Source: an uncultured Myxococcales bacterium (GTDB lineage Bacteria; Myxococcota_A; UBA9042). From it: DNA of 44,383 bases. Of the stretch, positions 1 through 10,508 are shown in pieces. Positions within the stretch are counted from its first letter, which is position 1. The number at the start of each line of letters is the position of its first letter. The position numbers and the translations under genes were made by a program. The notes under the pieces were generated by a model, which had not been told where the DNA came from, made no database searches, and saw only the letters and a program-made list of their open reading frames with translations. The stretch lies in contig CAIXGW010000392.1 of NCBI GenBank assembly GCA_903919145.1, positions 1 through 44,383 of the forward strand. Direction: 5' to 3'.

Positions 1-1799
1 ACTGCGACGACACCGACATCACGACCTACCCAGGCGCCTTGGACACCTGCGGCGACGGCAAAGACAACGACTGCAACGGCAGCGCCGACAAGCTGTGCTA
101 CAGCAGCTGCGACGGCAGCTGGCCCTTCCAGCTGCAGTTCACCGGCGGCAACGCGGCGGCCCGACCGGTCGACCTCGACGGCGACGGCAACTTTGAGGTG
201 GTGGTCCAAGACGACTTTGGCTTTGCCATCCTGACCTCCACCGGCATGCCTCTCTACAACTACTCGGCCGCCAAATACAACTACGCGCGCACAGCGGCAG
301 CCTACTCTGATGTCGACTCTTACAAGACCTTTGGCGCAGGCTCGCAGAACCTCGAGATCGTCACAGGCAACGCCAGCGTCCCGCAGATCTACTTTCTGCA
401 GACCGACGGCACGGTCAAGGTCGTCAAGAGCACCGATGGCGTCTACGACGCGTCGCGCACCCTGGTCGGCGATCTGGACGGCGATGGCAGCACCGAGCTC
501 ATCTACAGCACCTGGTGCGAAAAGAACGCAGCCAACAAGGTGTTTCGCTATGACCTGGCGTCGGGCACTATCAAGCTGCTGTCCTCCATCGCCGATCCGG
601 ATGCCACTTGCGCCTACTTCTTCCACGTGCTGACCGATCTCAACGCCGATGGCAACACGGACCTGTTGATCGGCAACGGCTACGGCGGCTCCGGCAATAC
701 CAGCACCGCCACCTGGGCCGGCCGCATCCACGGCTTTGCGCTGACGGACCCCGGCAAGGGCCAATTTGGGCCTTTGTGCTCGCCCACCGGCGCCTGCGCC
801 TTCAATACGGCTGTAACCGGGTTGAACGGCATCATGGTCAATAGCTTGCTGCGGGTCGGCGACAGTATCGAGGCATCGGTTAGCTACTCAGCCACCAAAG
901 TAGCTGGCCAGATCAACAACAGCGTGTCCTACCACCACAGCTTCAACCTGGCCGGCGCCGCCCAGACTGGCTCACCCTCTACCACCTACGCGATTCCCTA
1001 CCCAACCGACGTCAACGACGATGGTGTCGTGGAAAACAACAGCTACGTGGCCGAATACGGCCTGTGGGACGTCGACGGCGACGGCTACGCCGACCAGGTC
1101 TACACCAGCGGCAGCGAGCTGCGCGTGGCCTTGTGGGTACCGGCCAGCAAGACCTTTGTAGAGCACGTGCCGTCGCGCGCGGTGATCTCCAGCAGCGGCG
1201 TCGGTTTGCGCGGCATCTGGGACATGAACGGCGACGGCAGGCTAGATGTGACGGCCGTAGACGGCGCCGGCAAGGTCTACTGCCAGCAGCTTGGCGCTGC
1301 CACTTTCAACAAGAAGTCGAGCTTGCCGCCCCACCTCACCCCCTACCTGCGGACCAACCAGTGGGACAACTTTGAGCCCAACCCCGGCACCGACACCAAC
1401 GCCGATGGGCTGCCAGACAAGTTCATCCAGATCGCCTCTGCCTTGACCCGCAAGGGCAATTTCTACAGCTACTTGTCCAGCGCGGCCGACAAGGACTACT
1501 TCCTGGTCGACACCAGCTACGGCGGCAGCGTCTGCCTGCAAGCTCCCAAGGGCCGCCAGTACACCCTCAAGGTGTTCAGCTACAGCGACAAGTTCAACAA
1601 CTCCACCAAGGTCGCCGGCGCCGATGGCAAAGCCGACGGCTTGGTGTGGTCCGGCACCTCTACGGCAGGTGGCCAGGTGTGCTTCAACGGCAACTCGGTG
1701 CTGCCCTTCCGCTATGGCGAGTACAAGTTTGCCATTGGAGTCGAGTCTTCGGTCGGCTTCTCGCCCTACCAGCCGTACTGGATCACCGCTTCCAAGTAG
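1..1799 (+). CDS. FG-GAP/VCBS repeat surface protein with MopE-type motif, 5' end cut off
   Basis: The reading frame is open to the left edge (first full codon at base 3), so this is the C-terminal 598 residues of a longer protein. The visible part opens with a MopE-type motif (CDDTD, then CGDGKDNDCNG). It continues with calcium-loop-like FG-GAP/VCBS repeats: DLDGDGNFEVV, DLDGDGSTELIY, DLNADGNTDLLIG, DVDGDGYADQVY, DMNGDGRLDVTAV and DTNADGLPDKF. Such repeats form integrin-alpha-like beta propellers and are typical of secreted or cell-surface proteins. The C-terminal ~130 residues look like an extracellular beta-sandwich. No membrane anchor or sorting tail is visible at the C-terminus. No enzymatic motif is visible, so a binding or adhesion role is inference. 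It converges on glmS, with a strong hairpin between them. Confidence 0.85.
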   Translation, partial: CDDTDITTYPGALDTCGDGKDNDCNGSADKLCYSSCDGSWPFQLQFTGGNAAARPVDLDGDGNFEVVVQDDFGFAILTSTGMPLYNYSAAKYNYARTAAAYSDVDSYKTFGAGSQNLEIVTGNASVPQIYFLQTDGTVKVVKSTDGVYDASRTLVGDLDGDGSTELIYSTWCEKNAANKVFRYDLASGTIKLLSSIADPDATCAYFFHVLTDLNADGNTDLLIGNGYGGSGNTSTATWAGRIHGFALTDPGKGQFGPLCSPTGACAFNTAVTGLNGIMVNSLLRVGDSIEASVSYSATKVAGQINNSVSYHHSFNLAGAAQTGSPSTTYAIPYPTDVNDDGVVENNSYVAEYGLWDVDGDGYADQVYTSGSELRVALWVPASKTFVEHVPSRAVISSSGVGLRGIWDMNGDGRLDVTAVDGAGKVYCQQLGAATFNKKSSLPPHLTPYLRTNQWDNFEPNPGTDTNADGLPDKFIQIASALTRKGNFYSYLSSAADKDYFLVDTSYGGSVCLQAPKGRQYTLKVFSYSDKFNNSTKVAGADGKADGLVWSGTSTAGGQVCFNGNSVLPFRYGEYKFAIGVESSVGFSPYQPYWITASK

Positions 1800-1819
1800 A
1801 CCAGCCAGCAGCGCTGCAG

Positions 1820-1860
1820 CCGCGCTCGCGGCCTCCGGTTCTTGGAGGTCGCGGGCGTGG
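1820..1860. terminator. long hairpin between convergent genes, candidate bidirectional terminator
   Basis: The stem 1820-1836 pairs with 1844-1860. The core CGCGGCCTCC/GGAGGTCGCG has one G-T wobble, and pairing extends outward to about 17 bp around the 7-base loop GGTTCTT. It lies 21 bp after the FG-GAP stop codon and about 60 bp after the glmS stop codon on the other strand. There is no T-run on either side, so a classical intrinsic terminator is not proven. Confidence 0.5.
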
Positions 1861-1921
1861 CCGGCGCGCAGTGTGGTCAGTGCAGGGTAGGGGGACGAAA
1901 GGTCAGAGGCGCCGCTGGCGG

Positions 1922-3751
<1,830 letters not shown>

Positions 3752-3818
3752 GGAAGCCCCCGCCACAGCCCAACGCTGATGTCAAGAATGTCGAGAAGTT
3801 GAGAGCAGCTCGGCGCGC

Positions 3819-5969
3819 TTAGAAGTAGATTTCCAGGTAGAGCGTCGCGGGCACAGCCACCGGCCGCGTAAAGCTCAGCGATCCGTTGGTAATGTCCACT
3901 TGGCCCAGGTCGCGGTACAGGTGGTCCGTCCAGGTGGCCTCGGTGCCGTCGACCCAAGCAAACTTGTAGCCGGCAACTTTGGCGTCGCTGGGCAGTCCGT
4001 CGATCTGGATGCGCAGATCGTGCATCAGCGTTTGGCGGCCCGCCGTCACCTTGATCTCATTGTCGACCACCATCACCCGCATCATCCGCTTGCGGCCCTT
4101 GGTCACGTAGCCAAACACGTCATTTTGGTCTGGCGGGGCGCACTCGGTCTGCTCGTTGAGCACGTTGACGCAGGTCGAGCGCGCCGCCATGGCGATGATG
4201 CCCACGTCGGGATTGCTGGCTTGGTTGCCAGACATGTTGACGGCGTCGGGCCCGTGCTGCACGGCTACCATCTGCTTTCTGCCCAGGTGGTCGCCGTGGA
4301 ACCAAAATGTGTCCCACCCGGTCGGCTTGAGCGCGCCATTGGCGATTTTCTGCTGACCAAACCAAAGGAAATCGCTTTCCTTGGCTGTGGTGGCCAGGGC
4401 CACTTTGTCGGTGGCGGTGTCTGGGTCGATGATGGGGATGCGCACCAGCTGGCCCAGGGTGGCTTCCGAAACCAGCCCTTGCCACAGCATCTTGGTCGCG
4501 GCAAAAAAGCCGCCCCGCCACGCTGCGTAGCGCCAATTGTCGTACATGCTCGACTTGGTGTCGTTGAGGGCGGCCACGTCGGCCGGCACCTTGGTGATGC
4601 GCAGGTCGGCCACCCAGATGGGAATCGGCTCGGTGCCTTTGGCGCCGTCTGCGCCCTTCTCAGCCTTGAGGCCCTTGCTGGCAGCATAGTCGCTGATTCG
4701 CTTGACAATTTGCCGCGCCTCGCCCGGAGACCCCGCTTCGATTTCCACCGTTAGGTGGGTCAGCGGCAGGCGGTCGCCTTTGGCCGGCTTGTTCTTGGGG
4801 TCGGCAACAAAGTCAATAAAGTCATAGATGGGCGAGCGGTTGGTGCTGCCGGTGTCCTGGACTTCCAGGTCGCCGTGGACCACGACCGAAGGGCCGACGA
4901 TCTTGACGATGTTGGCCGCCTCGATGCTGAATTCCTCGCGCAATTCGGTGGCAAACGCCTTGTAGGCAGCCAGCCAAGCGGCGCGATCGGCAGCGTTGTT
5001 CTTGTAGCCGCCAGCGCCAAAGGGATCGCGAAGAAATTCAAAGGCTACCAGCGGCTGGCCGCAGTACCACGGCTTGGTGACCTTGGCGTCGGTGGAGCGG
5101 CACAGCGGATCGACTTCGCAGTACCACGGCTTGCTGGCCGCGCCCTTGAACTTGGCGCACATCGGCCCCTGGTCCACGGTGTCCTGGCTGGCGGCGTTCT
5201 TGACGTCCTTGAGATCGAAGTCATAGAAGTGGGCGAGCCGCCGCACTGCCTTGGCCCACTTGGCCGGATCCTGAATCGGCTTGCCCACCGGCTCGCCGCC
5301 GCTGTAGGTGCAGGCTTCGCCAGCGGTCCCCAAGTCATAGGAGGCCGTCCACAGCGGGAATGCGCCCATGGCCCGGGTCGAGCCCAGCAGGGTATTGAAC
5401 AGATGGCCGGCGTCCTTGACGGCATAGTTTTCCATGTCTTGGACGTCTTTGGTGCGGTCGGGAAACAGGCCCTGCATCAGCGGCCGGCAGCCATAGCCGC
5501 TGGGGATGCGCGCCCAGAACGTGGTCAGGCTGCGAGCGCTCTTGTTGAACAGCGCGGACTTGTCTTCTTCGTCGGCGATGGTCTTGAGCGTGTTGTTGAT
5601 GCCTTGCAGCGACTTGACTTTGAGACCGTCCGTGTCGGGCTGCTTGAATTCTCCACAGTTGGCGCCGATGCAGACCGCTGTGTAGTCCTGGGTCTTGGCG
5701 GCGCCGATCTTGGCGGCATCCTGGGCCGTCAGGGCGGTCGTCAGCAAGGAGTTGGCGTCGACGCGGACAGAGCGCTTGCGAACTGCAGCGCTGATTTCCG
5801 GAAGAACAACGGTAGGTTCATCGACGCAGCCGCTCAGGCCAAACAGGGCGGCAAGAGTCGGCGCAGCCAGCAGGGCCGGAAACGCCGGCGCCGCGAATCG
5901 GCTGACGGCCGCACGATCCCGATGCGCCTGGCCAAAGCTATGGGTGTCCAGGAAGAAACGGCGGCGCAT
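3819..5969 (-). CDS. large lipoprotein with glycosidase-like (GH39-type) barrel signature
   Basis: This 716-residue protein begins with an Arg-rich stretch, a hydrophobic segment and a lipobox LSGC (Cys48), so it is probably a lipoprotein. The start ATG follows CGAGGTCTGCC. The order of segments resembles clan-A glycosidases such as GH39: WAKAVRRLAHFYDFD near residue 220, then FEFLRDPFGAGGYKN, then IVKIVGPSVVVHG, a DFIDFV loop, and SMYDNWRYAAWRGGF near residue 490. The positions that would carry the acid/base and nucleophile glutamates (NEP-like and TEW-like motifs) read LRDP and VADL, so activity is doubtful. The C-terminal 150 residues look like a beta-sandwich. The family assignment is by eye and weak; the lipoprotein call is firmer. 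No other gene in the group points to a substrate. Confidence 0.6.
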   Translation of the reverse strand: MRRRFFLDTHSFGQAHRDRAAVSRFAAPAFPALLAAPTLAALFGLSGCVDEPTVVLPEISAAVRKRSVRVDANSLLTTALTAQDAAKIGAAKTQDYTAVCIGANCGEFKQPDTDGLKVKSLQGINNTLKTIADEEDKSALFNKSARSLTTFWARIPSGYGCRPLMQGLFPDRTKDVQDMENYAVKDAGHLFNTLLGSTRAMGAFPLWTASYDLGTAGEACTYSGGEPVGKPIQDPAKWAKAVRRLAHFYDFDLKDVKNAASQDTVDQGPMCAKFKGAASKPWYCEVDPLCRSTDAKVTKPWYCGQPLVAFEFLRDPFGAGGYKNNAADRAAWLAAYKAFATELREEFSIEAANIVKIVGPSVVVHGDLEVQDTGSTNRSPIYDFIDFVADPKNKPAKGDRLPLTHLTVEIEAGSPGEARQIVKRISDYAASKGLKAEKGADGAKGTEPIPIWVADLRITKVPADVAALNDTKSSMYDNWRYAAWRGGFFAATKMLWQGLVSEATLGQLVRIPIIDPDTATDKVALATTAKESDFLWFGQQKIANGALKPTGWDTFWFHGDHLGRKQMVAVQHGPDAVNMSGNQASNPDVGIIAMAARSTCVNVLNEQTECAPPDQNDVFGYVTKGRKRMMRVMVVDNEIKVTAGRQTLMHDLRIQIDGLPSDAKVAGYKFAWVDGTEATWTDHLYRDLGQVDITNGSLSFTRPVAVPATLYLEIYF

Positions 5970-5984
5970 GGCAGACCTCGTGGC

Positions 5985-5998
5985 GGCGAAATTTCGCC
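5985..5998. promoter_or_regulatory. perfect 14-bp palindrome upstream of the glycosidase-like lipoprotein gene
   Basis: GGCGAAATTTCGCC is identical to its reverse complement and lies 15 bp upstream of the ATG at 5969. A close relative, GGCGGCGAAATTCGACC, occurs at 30840-30856 upstream of the kinase-WD40 gene. It could be a binding site for a dimeric regulator; this is inference. Confidence 0.35.
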
Positions 5999-6086
5999 CC
6001 CGGTCAGTATCGCCAAGAGGGCTGGTCAGGTCAAGCTGAGGACCGGCCCTCGGTTTAGCAAGGGGCAGAGGAGGATGGCTTAGAAA

Positions 6087-6779
6087 TCAATGAAGTGGCC
6101 ATTGAATGGTGGCGACCAGACCCGAACCGTCGCGCGGCGCCAGGGTCAAGGTGCCGCCAATTCGCTGTAGATGGGCGGCGACCACTGCCAGGCCCAGGCC
6201 TAGGTGGCCCGCACCTTGCCTGGCTACGCCGCGGGCAGCTGCCTGCAGGTCAGGGCATCCGGGGCCATTGTCTAGCACCTGCCAGCAGTTGGGCCGAAGC
6301 TGCTGGACCGCGACCCACGGCGCCTCGGCATAGTCATGGTGCAGCTTGAGGGCCAGTTCGTGGGCTTCCAAGGCATTGCGGACCAGGTTGTCCAGGCACT
6401 GTACCCAGTCGTCCTCGGCCAGGGCTGCTGGGCCGGCAAGCTGCTCGGGCAGCCGCAGATCCAGCTGCAGCGCCTTGGCTTCGGTGGCAACGCGCGCTGG
6501 CCAGGTGTTGAGCAAGCGCGGGCGCACGGCAGCTCGCGTCGGCAGGGCCCGTAGGCTGGCTTCCAGGACCTGGCGCGGCCGCTGCAGGTGCAGGCGCACT
6601 GGCTCTAAGATGGGCGCCACCTCGGGGTGGTCCAGCATGACCAACTCGGCCAAAGACAAGGAAGAAAGCAGGGCGTTGTTCAGGTCATGGCTGAGCTTTT
6701 TCATCATGGCCAGCGCCAGGGTCAGTGCCACCGGAGCCAGCGGTTCGACCAGGACTGCGGGTTGAGGCTGCTGGCTCAT
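6087..6779 (-). CDS. sensorless cytosolic histidine kinase
   Basis: This 230-residue protein has the histidine kinase core and little else. It has an H-box SHDLNN with phospho-acceptor His31, an N-box DNLVRNALEA (Asn135), a G1 box DNGPG (170-174) and a G2 box GHLGLGL (191-197). No transmembrane segment, PAS, GAF or HAMP domain precedes the H-box; only about 25 mostly hydrophobic residues do. It should therefore be cytosolic and take its input from a partner. Its ATG overlaps the stop codon of the kelch lipoprotein gene (ATGA at 6776-6779), which indicates translational coupling. No response regulator gene is in the window, so the phosphotransfer target is unknown. Confidence 0.85.
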   Translation of the reverse strand: MSQQPQPAVLVEPLAPVALTLALAMMKKLSHDLNNALLSSLSLAELVMLDHPEVAPILEPVRLHLQRPRQVLEASLRALPTRAAVRPRLLNTWPARVATEAKALQLDLRLPEQLAGPAALAEDDWVQCLDNLVRNALEAHELALKLHHDYAEAPWVAVQQLRPNCWQVLDNGPGCPDLQAAARGVARQGAGHLGLGLAVVAAHLQRIGGTLTLAPRDGSGLVATIQWPLH

Positions 6780-9700
6780 GGGGCTCCGCAGCTCTGGCCA
6801 ATGCGCCAGGCCGTGATCGACAGAGCGCCAGTCGCCTCGGCGCCGCCTACCAGCCAGCCTTCGCGGTTGCTGTCCACGTAGACGGTCTTGGCGTCAAACA
6901 GGGCAGGCGGCAGGGGGTCCAAGGGCGACTTGATCACGCTGACGGCGCTGATGCCACCGCATTGACCAAACTGGACCTGCAGCTGGTGGGTCAGGTCCAG
7001 CGGGTTAGAGAACTGCGGGCCCAGGTTCAAGCTGGCGCACAGGCCAGCGTCGGCGCCCTCCTTGGCCAAGGGAACGGTGGGATGGGGCAGAGACCACCAC
7101 GCTTTCAGGCCGGCGGCGTCGTACAGGGCCGGGGCAAACACCGGGCCCGGGGCCCAGTGCCAGAACAGTGCGTCCTCTTCCTTGGGATTCTTGACGTCGA
7201 CAAAGGCGGGAATCGGCGTGCGCGCAAACTGGTTGGCGACCAGCGTCGGCGCGGTGTTGAAGGGCGTGTAGGGCAGAGCCAAGCATTGGTGGGCAGAAGC
7301 GATGGACGGCAGGCCGGGAATTCCCTCGGGTCCGCATGTATCAATGCCCAGCGTTGGCTGCTTGGTGTCGGGGTGGACAAAGCGGATGCTGCCCCCCACC
7401 ACGGCGAACAAGTCTTTTTTGCTGTCGTAGAAGGCCGTGGCGCCAAGCCGGGGTTGCGGAATCTGCGCTTGGGGATTGGCGGCCAAGATGTTGGCGCGAA
7501 GGTCGGTCCACTGCAGCGTCTTGAGGTCCAAGGCGGCAAAAGTCTGGGTCTCCATGGTTTGGTCATAGCCGCCAAACAAAATCATACGATTGCGCACGGT
7601 ATCGACAGCGTAGGCCGGTGCCGCCACCTGCGGCGTGTTGGCCACGGAATTGGCTTTGACTACGGCTGTGCCGGGCAGACTGGCCGGCAGCTGCACGGTC
7701 AGCACTGCATTGGTGGGTGCCAGTGTGGGGTCGACTTTCTGTTGGTTGTCTAGCAGTTGGCCGGTCCACAGCTTGGACAGGCTGGAGAAGGTCTTGCCCT
7801 CTAGCAGATTGATGCCGCCGCTCAAGACGAAGCGGGCGTTGGTGACGTCGATGGTGCCTGCGCCAAAGGCATACAGGACGCCACTGGCGGCGACGCGGTG
7901 CCAGGTCTCGTCGCTGTCCAGGCACCAGGCATCCGCGGCCGGGACCAGGTTGGCCACGCCCGCCGTGGTGGGCAGCTCGGCGGTCAGACCGCCGGCCAGG
8001 CACAGGGCTTGTTGCTGCGGCCACCAGCCGACAGCGTGGCCCAGGCGCGCGCGCGGCGCCGGGCGGTCCAGACGGGCAACGGTGCCTGAGGCCGGGGCCC
8101 AGCTCCATAGCTCAGGGCTGTGCACGCTCTTGCCGCTCTGCAGCTTGAAGCCGCCGCCGATGACCACTGCGCCCAGCGAGGGGGACCACGCAGCAAGGCC
8201 GCCTGCGCGCCCAAGGGCGTCTTCCGAGGGCTCGTACTTGACCAGGTCCATGAACGCGAGCTCGCTGGCACTGGCAGTCTGCCCAACGCTTGCGACCTGG
8301 ATCTTGGCTGCGGTGGCGCCATCGACCTGCCCGCCAACCACGTACAGGTTGCCGTCGGGAGCCCAGACGCACTGAGCTGCCGTGCGCGCGGGTACGGCGA
8401 CCTGCACAGTCAGCTCATTGGCCTGAAGGTCAGCGCCGACCCAGCTCCAGCGCAACCACTTGCCGTCGTCCTGCGCCAAGATGACGTGCTGGCCATCCGG
8501 TGACTGGGCGGCGCACCACACGGCCGTGCTCGTCCCAGAGCCACCCTGCACATCCTTCCAGCCGGTGGTGGTATCGCCGAGCTTGGTCCACTTGGGCTTT
8601 TGGAACTGGCCGTCGATCAAAGCCAGAGCGCGCTTGCCCGCGGCGTCGAACAAAAACCCTTTGGCAGCGCTGGATTTTTGCGGGGTCTGCGCGGCAGCGG
8701 GCAGCGGGGGGACCGCATCGACAGAGGTGGGGGCAAGCTCTTCCCAGGAGTTGGGCCCTGCCGACAGCCAAATGGTCGACGCCAGCTGCCCAGCACCGTC
8801 TTGGCCGCCTACCAGCCACAGGACATCGCTCTTGGGGTCTACGACCAAGGCCGCGTTGGCGCGGGGCCCCGGGGCCAGGTTGGCGTCGCGGTACCAGTCG
8901 GTGGCGGCGGCATCGCTCGGCACTTCAATGAACCACTCTTCGGCCAGGGGCTGTGAGCCAGTGATCGTGGCTACTTCGCCGCCAAACAGCCGCATTTTGC
9001 TGTGGGACTCCCACCAAGCCAGCGACCAGCTGCGCCGCGGCTCTGGGGCGCCCTGGCGCATTTCGGTAAAGCCAGGGTCAAAGGGCAGGGCGCCGCACTC
9101 GGCCGCAGAACCGCTGACGGTGCAGGTGACTACCGGTGTCGACAGCGTCTGGCCATCTGGGCACAAGGCCTTGGCGCCGCCGCAGCTGGGGCAGGCATCG
9201 CCCAGGGCCAATGGCTTGCCGCCGACGGTGGCGACAAAGCCTTCGTCGATGCTGCCGTCGCAATCGTCGTCTAAACTGTTGCACAATTCGGGCTCTCCGC
9301 TGGCTTGGCTGCCGCCGGCCTCCACCGAGCAGACAGCGGACTTGTCGGCCGCGCACTCCACAACGCCGGTCTTGCCGGCCTGAGCGCAGAGGCCCTTGGT
9401 GGCTGCACACCCCGCGCCCACGGGCTTGCCATTCAAGGCGATGCCTTCGTCGGTGGAGCCGTCGCAGTCGTTGTCTAGCTTGTCGCACCAGGTCTCTTGG
9501 GCCTGCCAGCCCGCCACGCCGCCAGGAGTCTTGGGCTGACAGATGCAGCCCAGGCAACTGCCGCTGGGCTTGCCGCTGGCGCTGGCTGGGTCGCAGGTCA
9601 GCGTCAGGCTGTCGGCTTTGCCCTGGCACACCCCCTGGTCGCAAAAGCCCGTGGCGGCAGGCAGAGGATCGGGGCCTTTGACCTTGTCAGCCGCGTCGAT

Positions 9701-10150
9701 GATGCAGTCCTTGTCGCTGTCGACCAGATTCGACTGAACGGCGTCGGGGATGCCGTCTCCATTCATATCTTTGGGATTCTTGAGGTCTGGCCCGATCTCG
9801 GTGGGATCGTCGATGCCGTCGCCGTCGGAGTCGCTGTTGTCGGCCTTCATGGCGTACTTGAGCTCATACGCATTGGTCAAGGTGTCGCCGTCAAAGTCCA
9901 GCTCAGGCGCTTGGCAGTGCTTCTCGATGCAGACGCCGCCGCTGCAGTCATTGCTGCCGGTGCAAGAAGAAGAGCAATAGCCGGCGTAGCACACCCCAGA
10001 CTCGCACTCAGCGTCCTGCCCACAGCTGGCACCGTAGCGCCGCGGTTTGCGGCCAAACCTGTCGCAGCCCAATGCGCCGACGGCCACAACCAGCAACAGG
10101 AGAACGCCCAGCAGGCGCCGCAAGGTCAAGGGGTACTCGGGGCGAGGCAT
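6776..10150 (-). CDS. kelch/MopE-repeat lipoprotein
   Basis: I place the start at 10150 (1124 residues) because GGAG lies 6 bp upstream and the product then begins with a lipoprotein signal: Arg residues, LLGVLLLLVVAVGA, then LGC with Cys29. Upstream in-frame codons give an unlikely Pro-rich leader. After the lipobox comes a Cys-rich segment, then thrombospondin-3/EF-like calcium loops (DSDGDGIDDPTE, DMNGDGIPDAV). Two MopE-type motifs follow near residues 224 and 296 (CDKLDNDCDGSTDEG, CNSLDDDCDGSIDEG). From about residue 375 to 930 there are repeated kelch blades, each ending in a hydrophobic-GG pair (RLFGGE, LWLVGGQ, LYVVGGQ, VVIGGGF, LCLAGGL, FAVVGGS). Kelch propellers bind proteins or carbohydrates; the ligand is unknown. 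The stop codon overlaps the start of the histidine kinase gene, which suggests the two products work together. Confidence 0.85.
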   Translation of the reverse strand: MPRPEYPLTLRRLLGVLLLLVVAVGALGCDRFGRKPRRYGASCGQDAECESGVCYAGYCSSSCTGSNDCSGGVCIEKHCQAPELDFDGDTLTNAYELKYAMKADNSDSDGDGIDDPTEIGPDLKNPKDMNGDGIPDAVQSNLVDSDKDCIIDAADKVKGPDPLPAATGFCDQGVCQGKADSLTLTCDPASASGKPSGSCLGCICQPKTPGGVAGWQAQETWCDKLDNDCDGSTDEGIALNGKPVGAGCAATKGLCAQAGKTGVVECAADKSAVCSVEAGGSQASGEPELCNSLDDDCDGSIDEGFVATVGGKPLALGDACPSCGGAKALCPDGQTLSTPVVTCTVSGSAAECGALPFDPGFTEMRQGAPEPRRSWSLAWWESHSKMRLFGGEVATITGSQPLAEEWFIEVPSDAAATDWYRDANLAPGPRANAALVVDPKSDVLWLVGGQDGAGQLASTIWLSAGPNSWEELAPTSVDAVPPLPAAAQTPQKSSAAKGFLFDAAGKRALALIDGQFQKPKWTKLGDTTTGWKDVQGGSGTSTAVWCAAQSPDGQHVILAQDDGKWLRWSWVGADLQANELTVQVAVPARTAAQCVWAPDGNLYVVGGQVDGATAAKIQVASVGQTASASELAFMDLVKYEPSEDALGRAGGLAAWSPSLGAVVIGGGFKLQSGKSVHSPELWSWAPASGTVARLDRPAPRARLGHAVGWWPQQQALCLAGGLTAELPTTAGVANLVPAADAWCLDSDETWHRVAASGVLYAFGAGTIDVTNARFVLSGGINLLEGKTFSSLSKLWTGQLLDNQQKVDPTLAPTNAVLTVQLPASLPGTAVVKANSVANTPQVAAPAYAVDTVRNRMILFGGYDQTMETQTFAALDLKTLQWTDLRANILAANPQAQIPQPRLGATAFYDSKKDLFAVVGGSIRFVHPDTKQPTLGIDTCGPEGIPGLPSIASAHQCLALPYTPFNTAPTLVANQFARTPIPAFVDVKNPKEEDALFWHWAPGPVFAPALYDAAGLKAWWSLPHPTVPLAKEGADAGLCASLNLGPQFSNPLDLTHQLQVQFGQCGGISAVSVIKSPLDPLPPALFDAKTVYVDSNREGWLVGGAEATGALSITAWRIGQSCGAP

Positions 10151-10508
10151 AGCGTTCTCCATTGGCGGGCTGGGCGCGAGTCTAGCAAAAAGCACCCCTG
10201 CGGGCCACCCGGCCGGCGGAATTGCCAATTGCCCAGCCTGCCGTCTAGGGCCGAGTCGCGGTTGGGGGCCCGGCTGCGGATCCCAGGGCAACCCCGCGGC
10301 CAAGGTCAGCGCTTCCAAAGAAGCACAGACCGCATCCTGGCGCGAGTGCGGCGCAGGGGCGGCTAGTGCCATTGGCGGTGTCCGACAGGTATCGGGACCG
10401 GCTTGGAGACGACTTGGTGGCCAAATATGTCAGTAGTTATGCGGCGCTGCAGTTGGCACGCTACCTGCACCCTGGTCCATCGCCCCTGCGCGGCTGTGGA
10501 GAACCAAG
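10151..10508. other. divergent intergenic region
   Basis: These 358 bp separate the minus-strand kelch lipoprotein gene from comM. The region holds a tandem 7-bp repeat AATTGCCAATTGCC (10220-10233), 70 bp upstream of the lipoprotein start, and the sigma-54-type promoter at 10453-10469. I see no coding sequence with a plausible start in it. Confidence 0.6.
10453..10469 (+). promoter_or_regulatory. sigma-54-type -24/-12 promoter of comM
   Basis: TTGGCACGCTACCTGCA matches the consensus TGGCACG-N4-TTGCW with one mismatch (C for the first T of the -12 box). The invariant GG and GC are exactly 10 bp apart. Transcription would start near 10480, leaving about 29 bases before the comM ATG, with a good ribosome site in between. 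The match to the established consensus is direct; activity and the activator are inference. Confidence 0.7.

Noticed and set aside
4755-6083. Plus-strand open frame of 442 codons opposite the glycosidase-like lipoprotein gene
   Set aside because: Gly/Val/Ala/Arg-rich shadow frame without recognisable motifs; the minus strand has the signal peptide and ribosome site.
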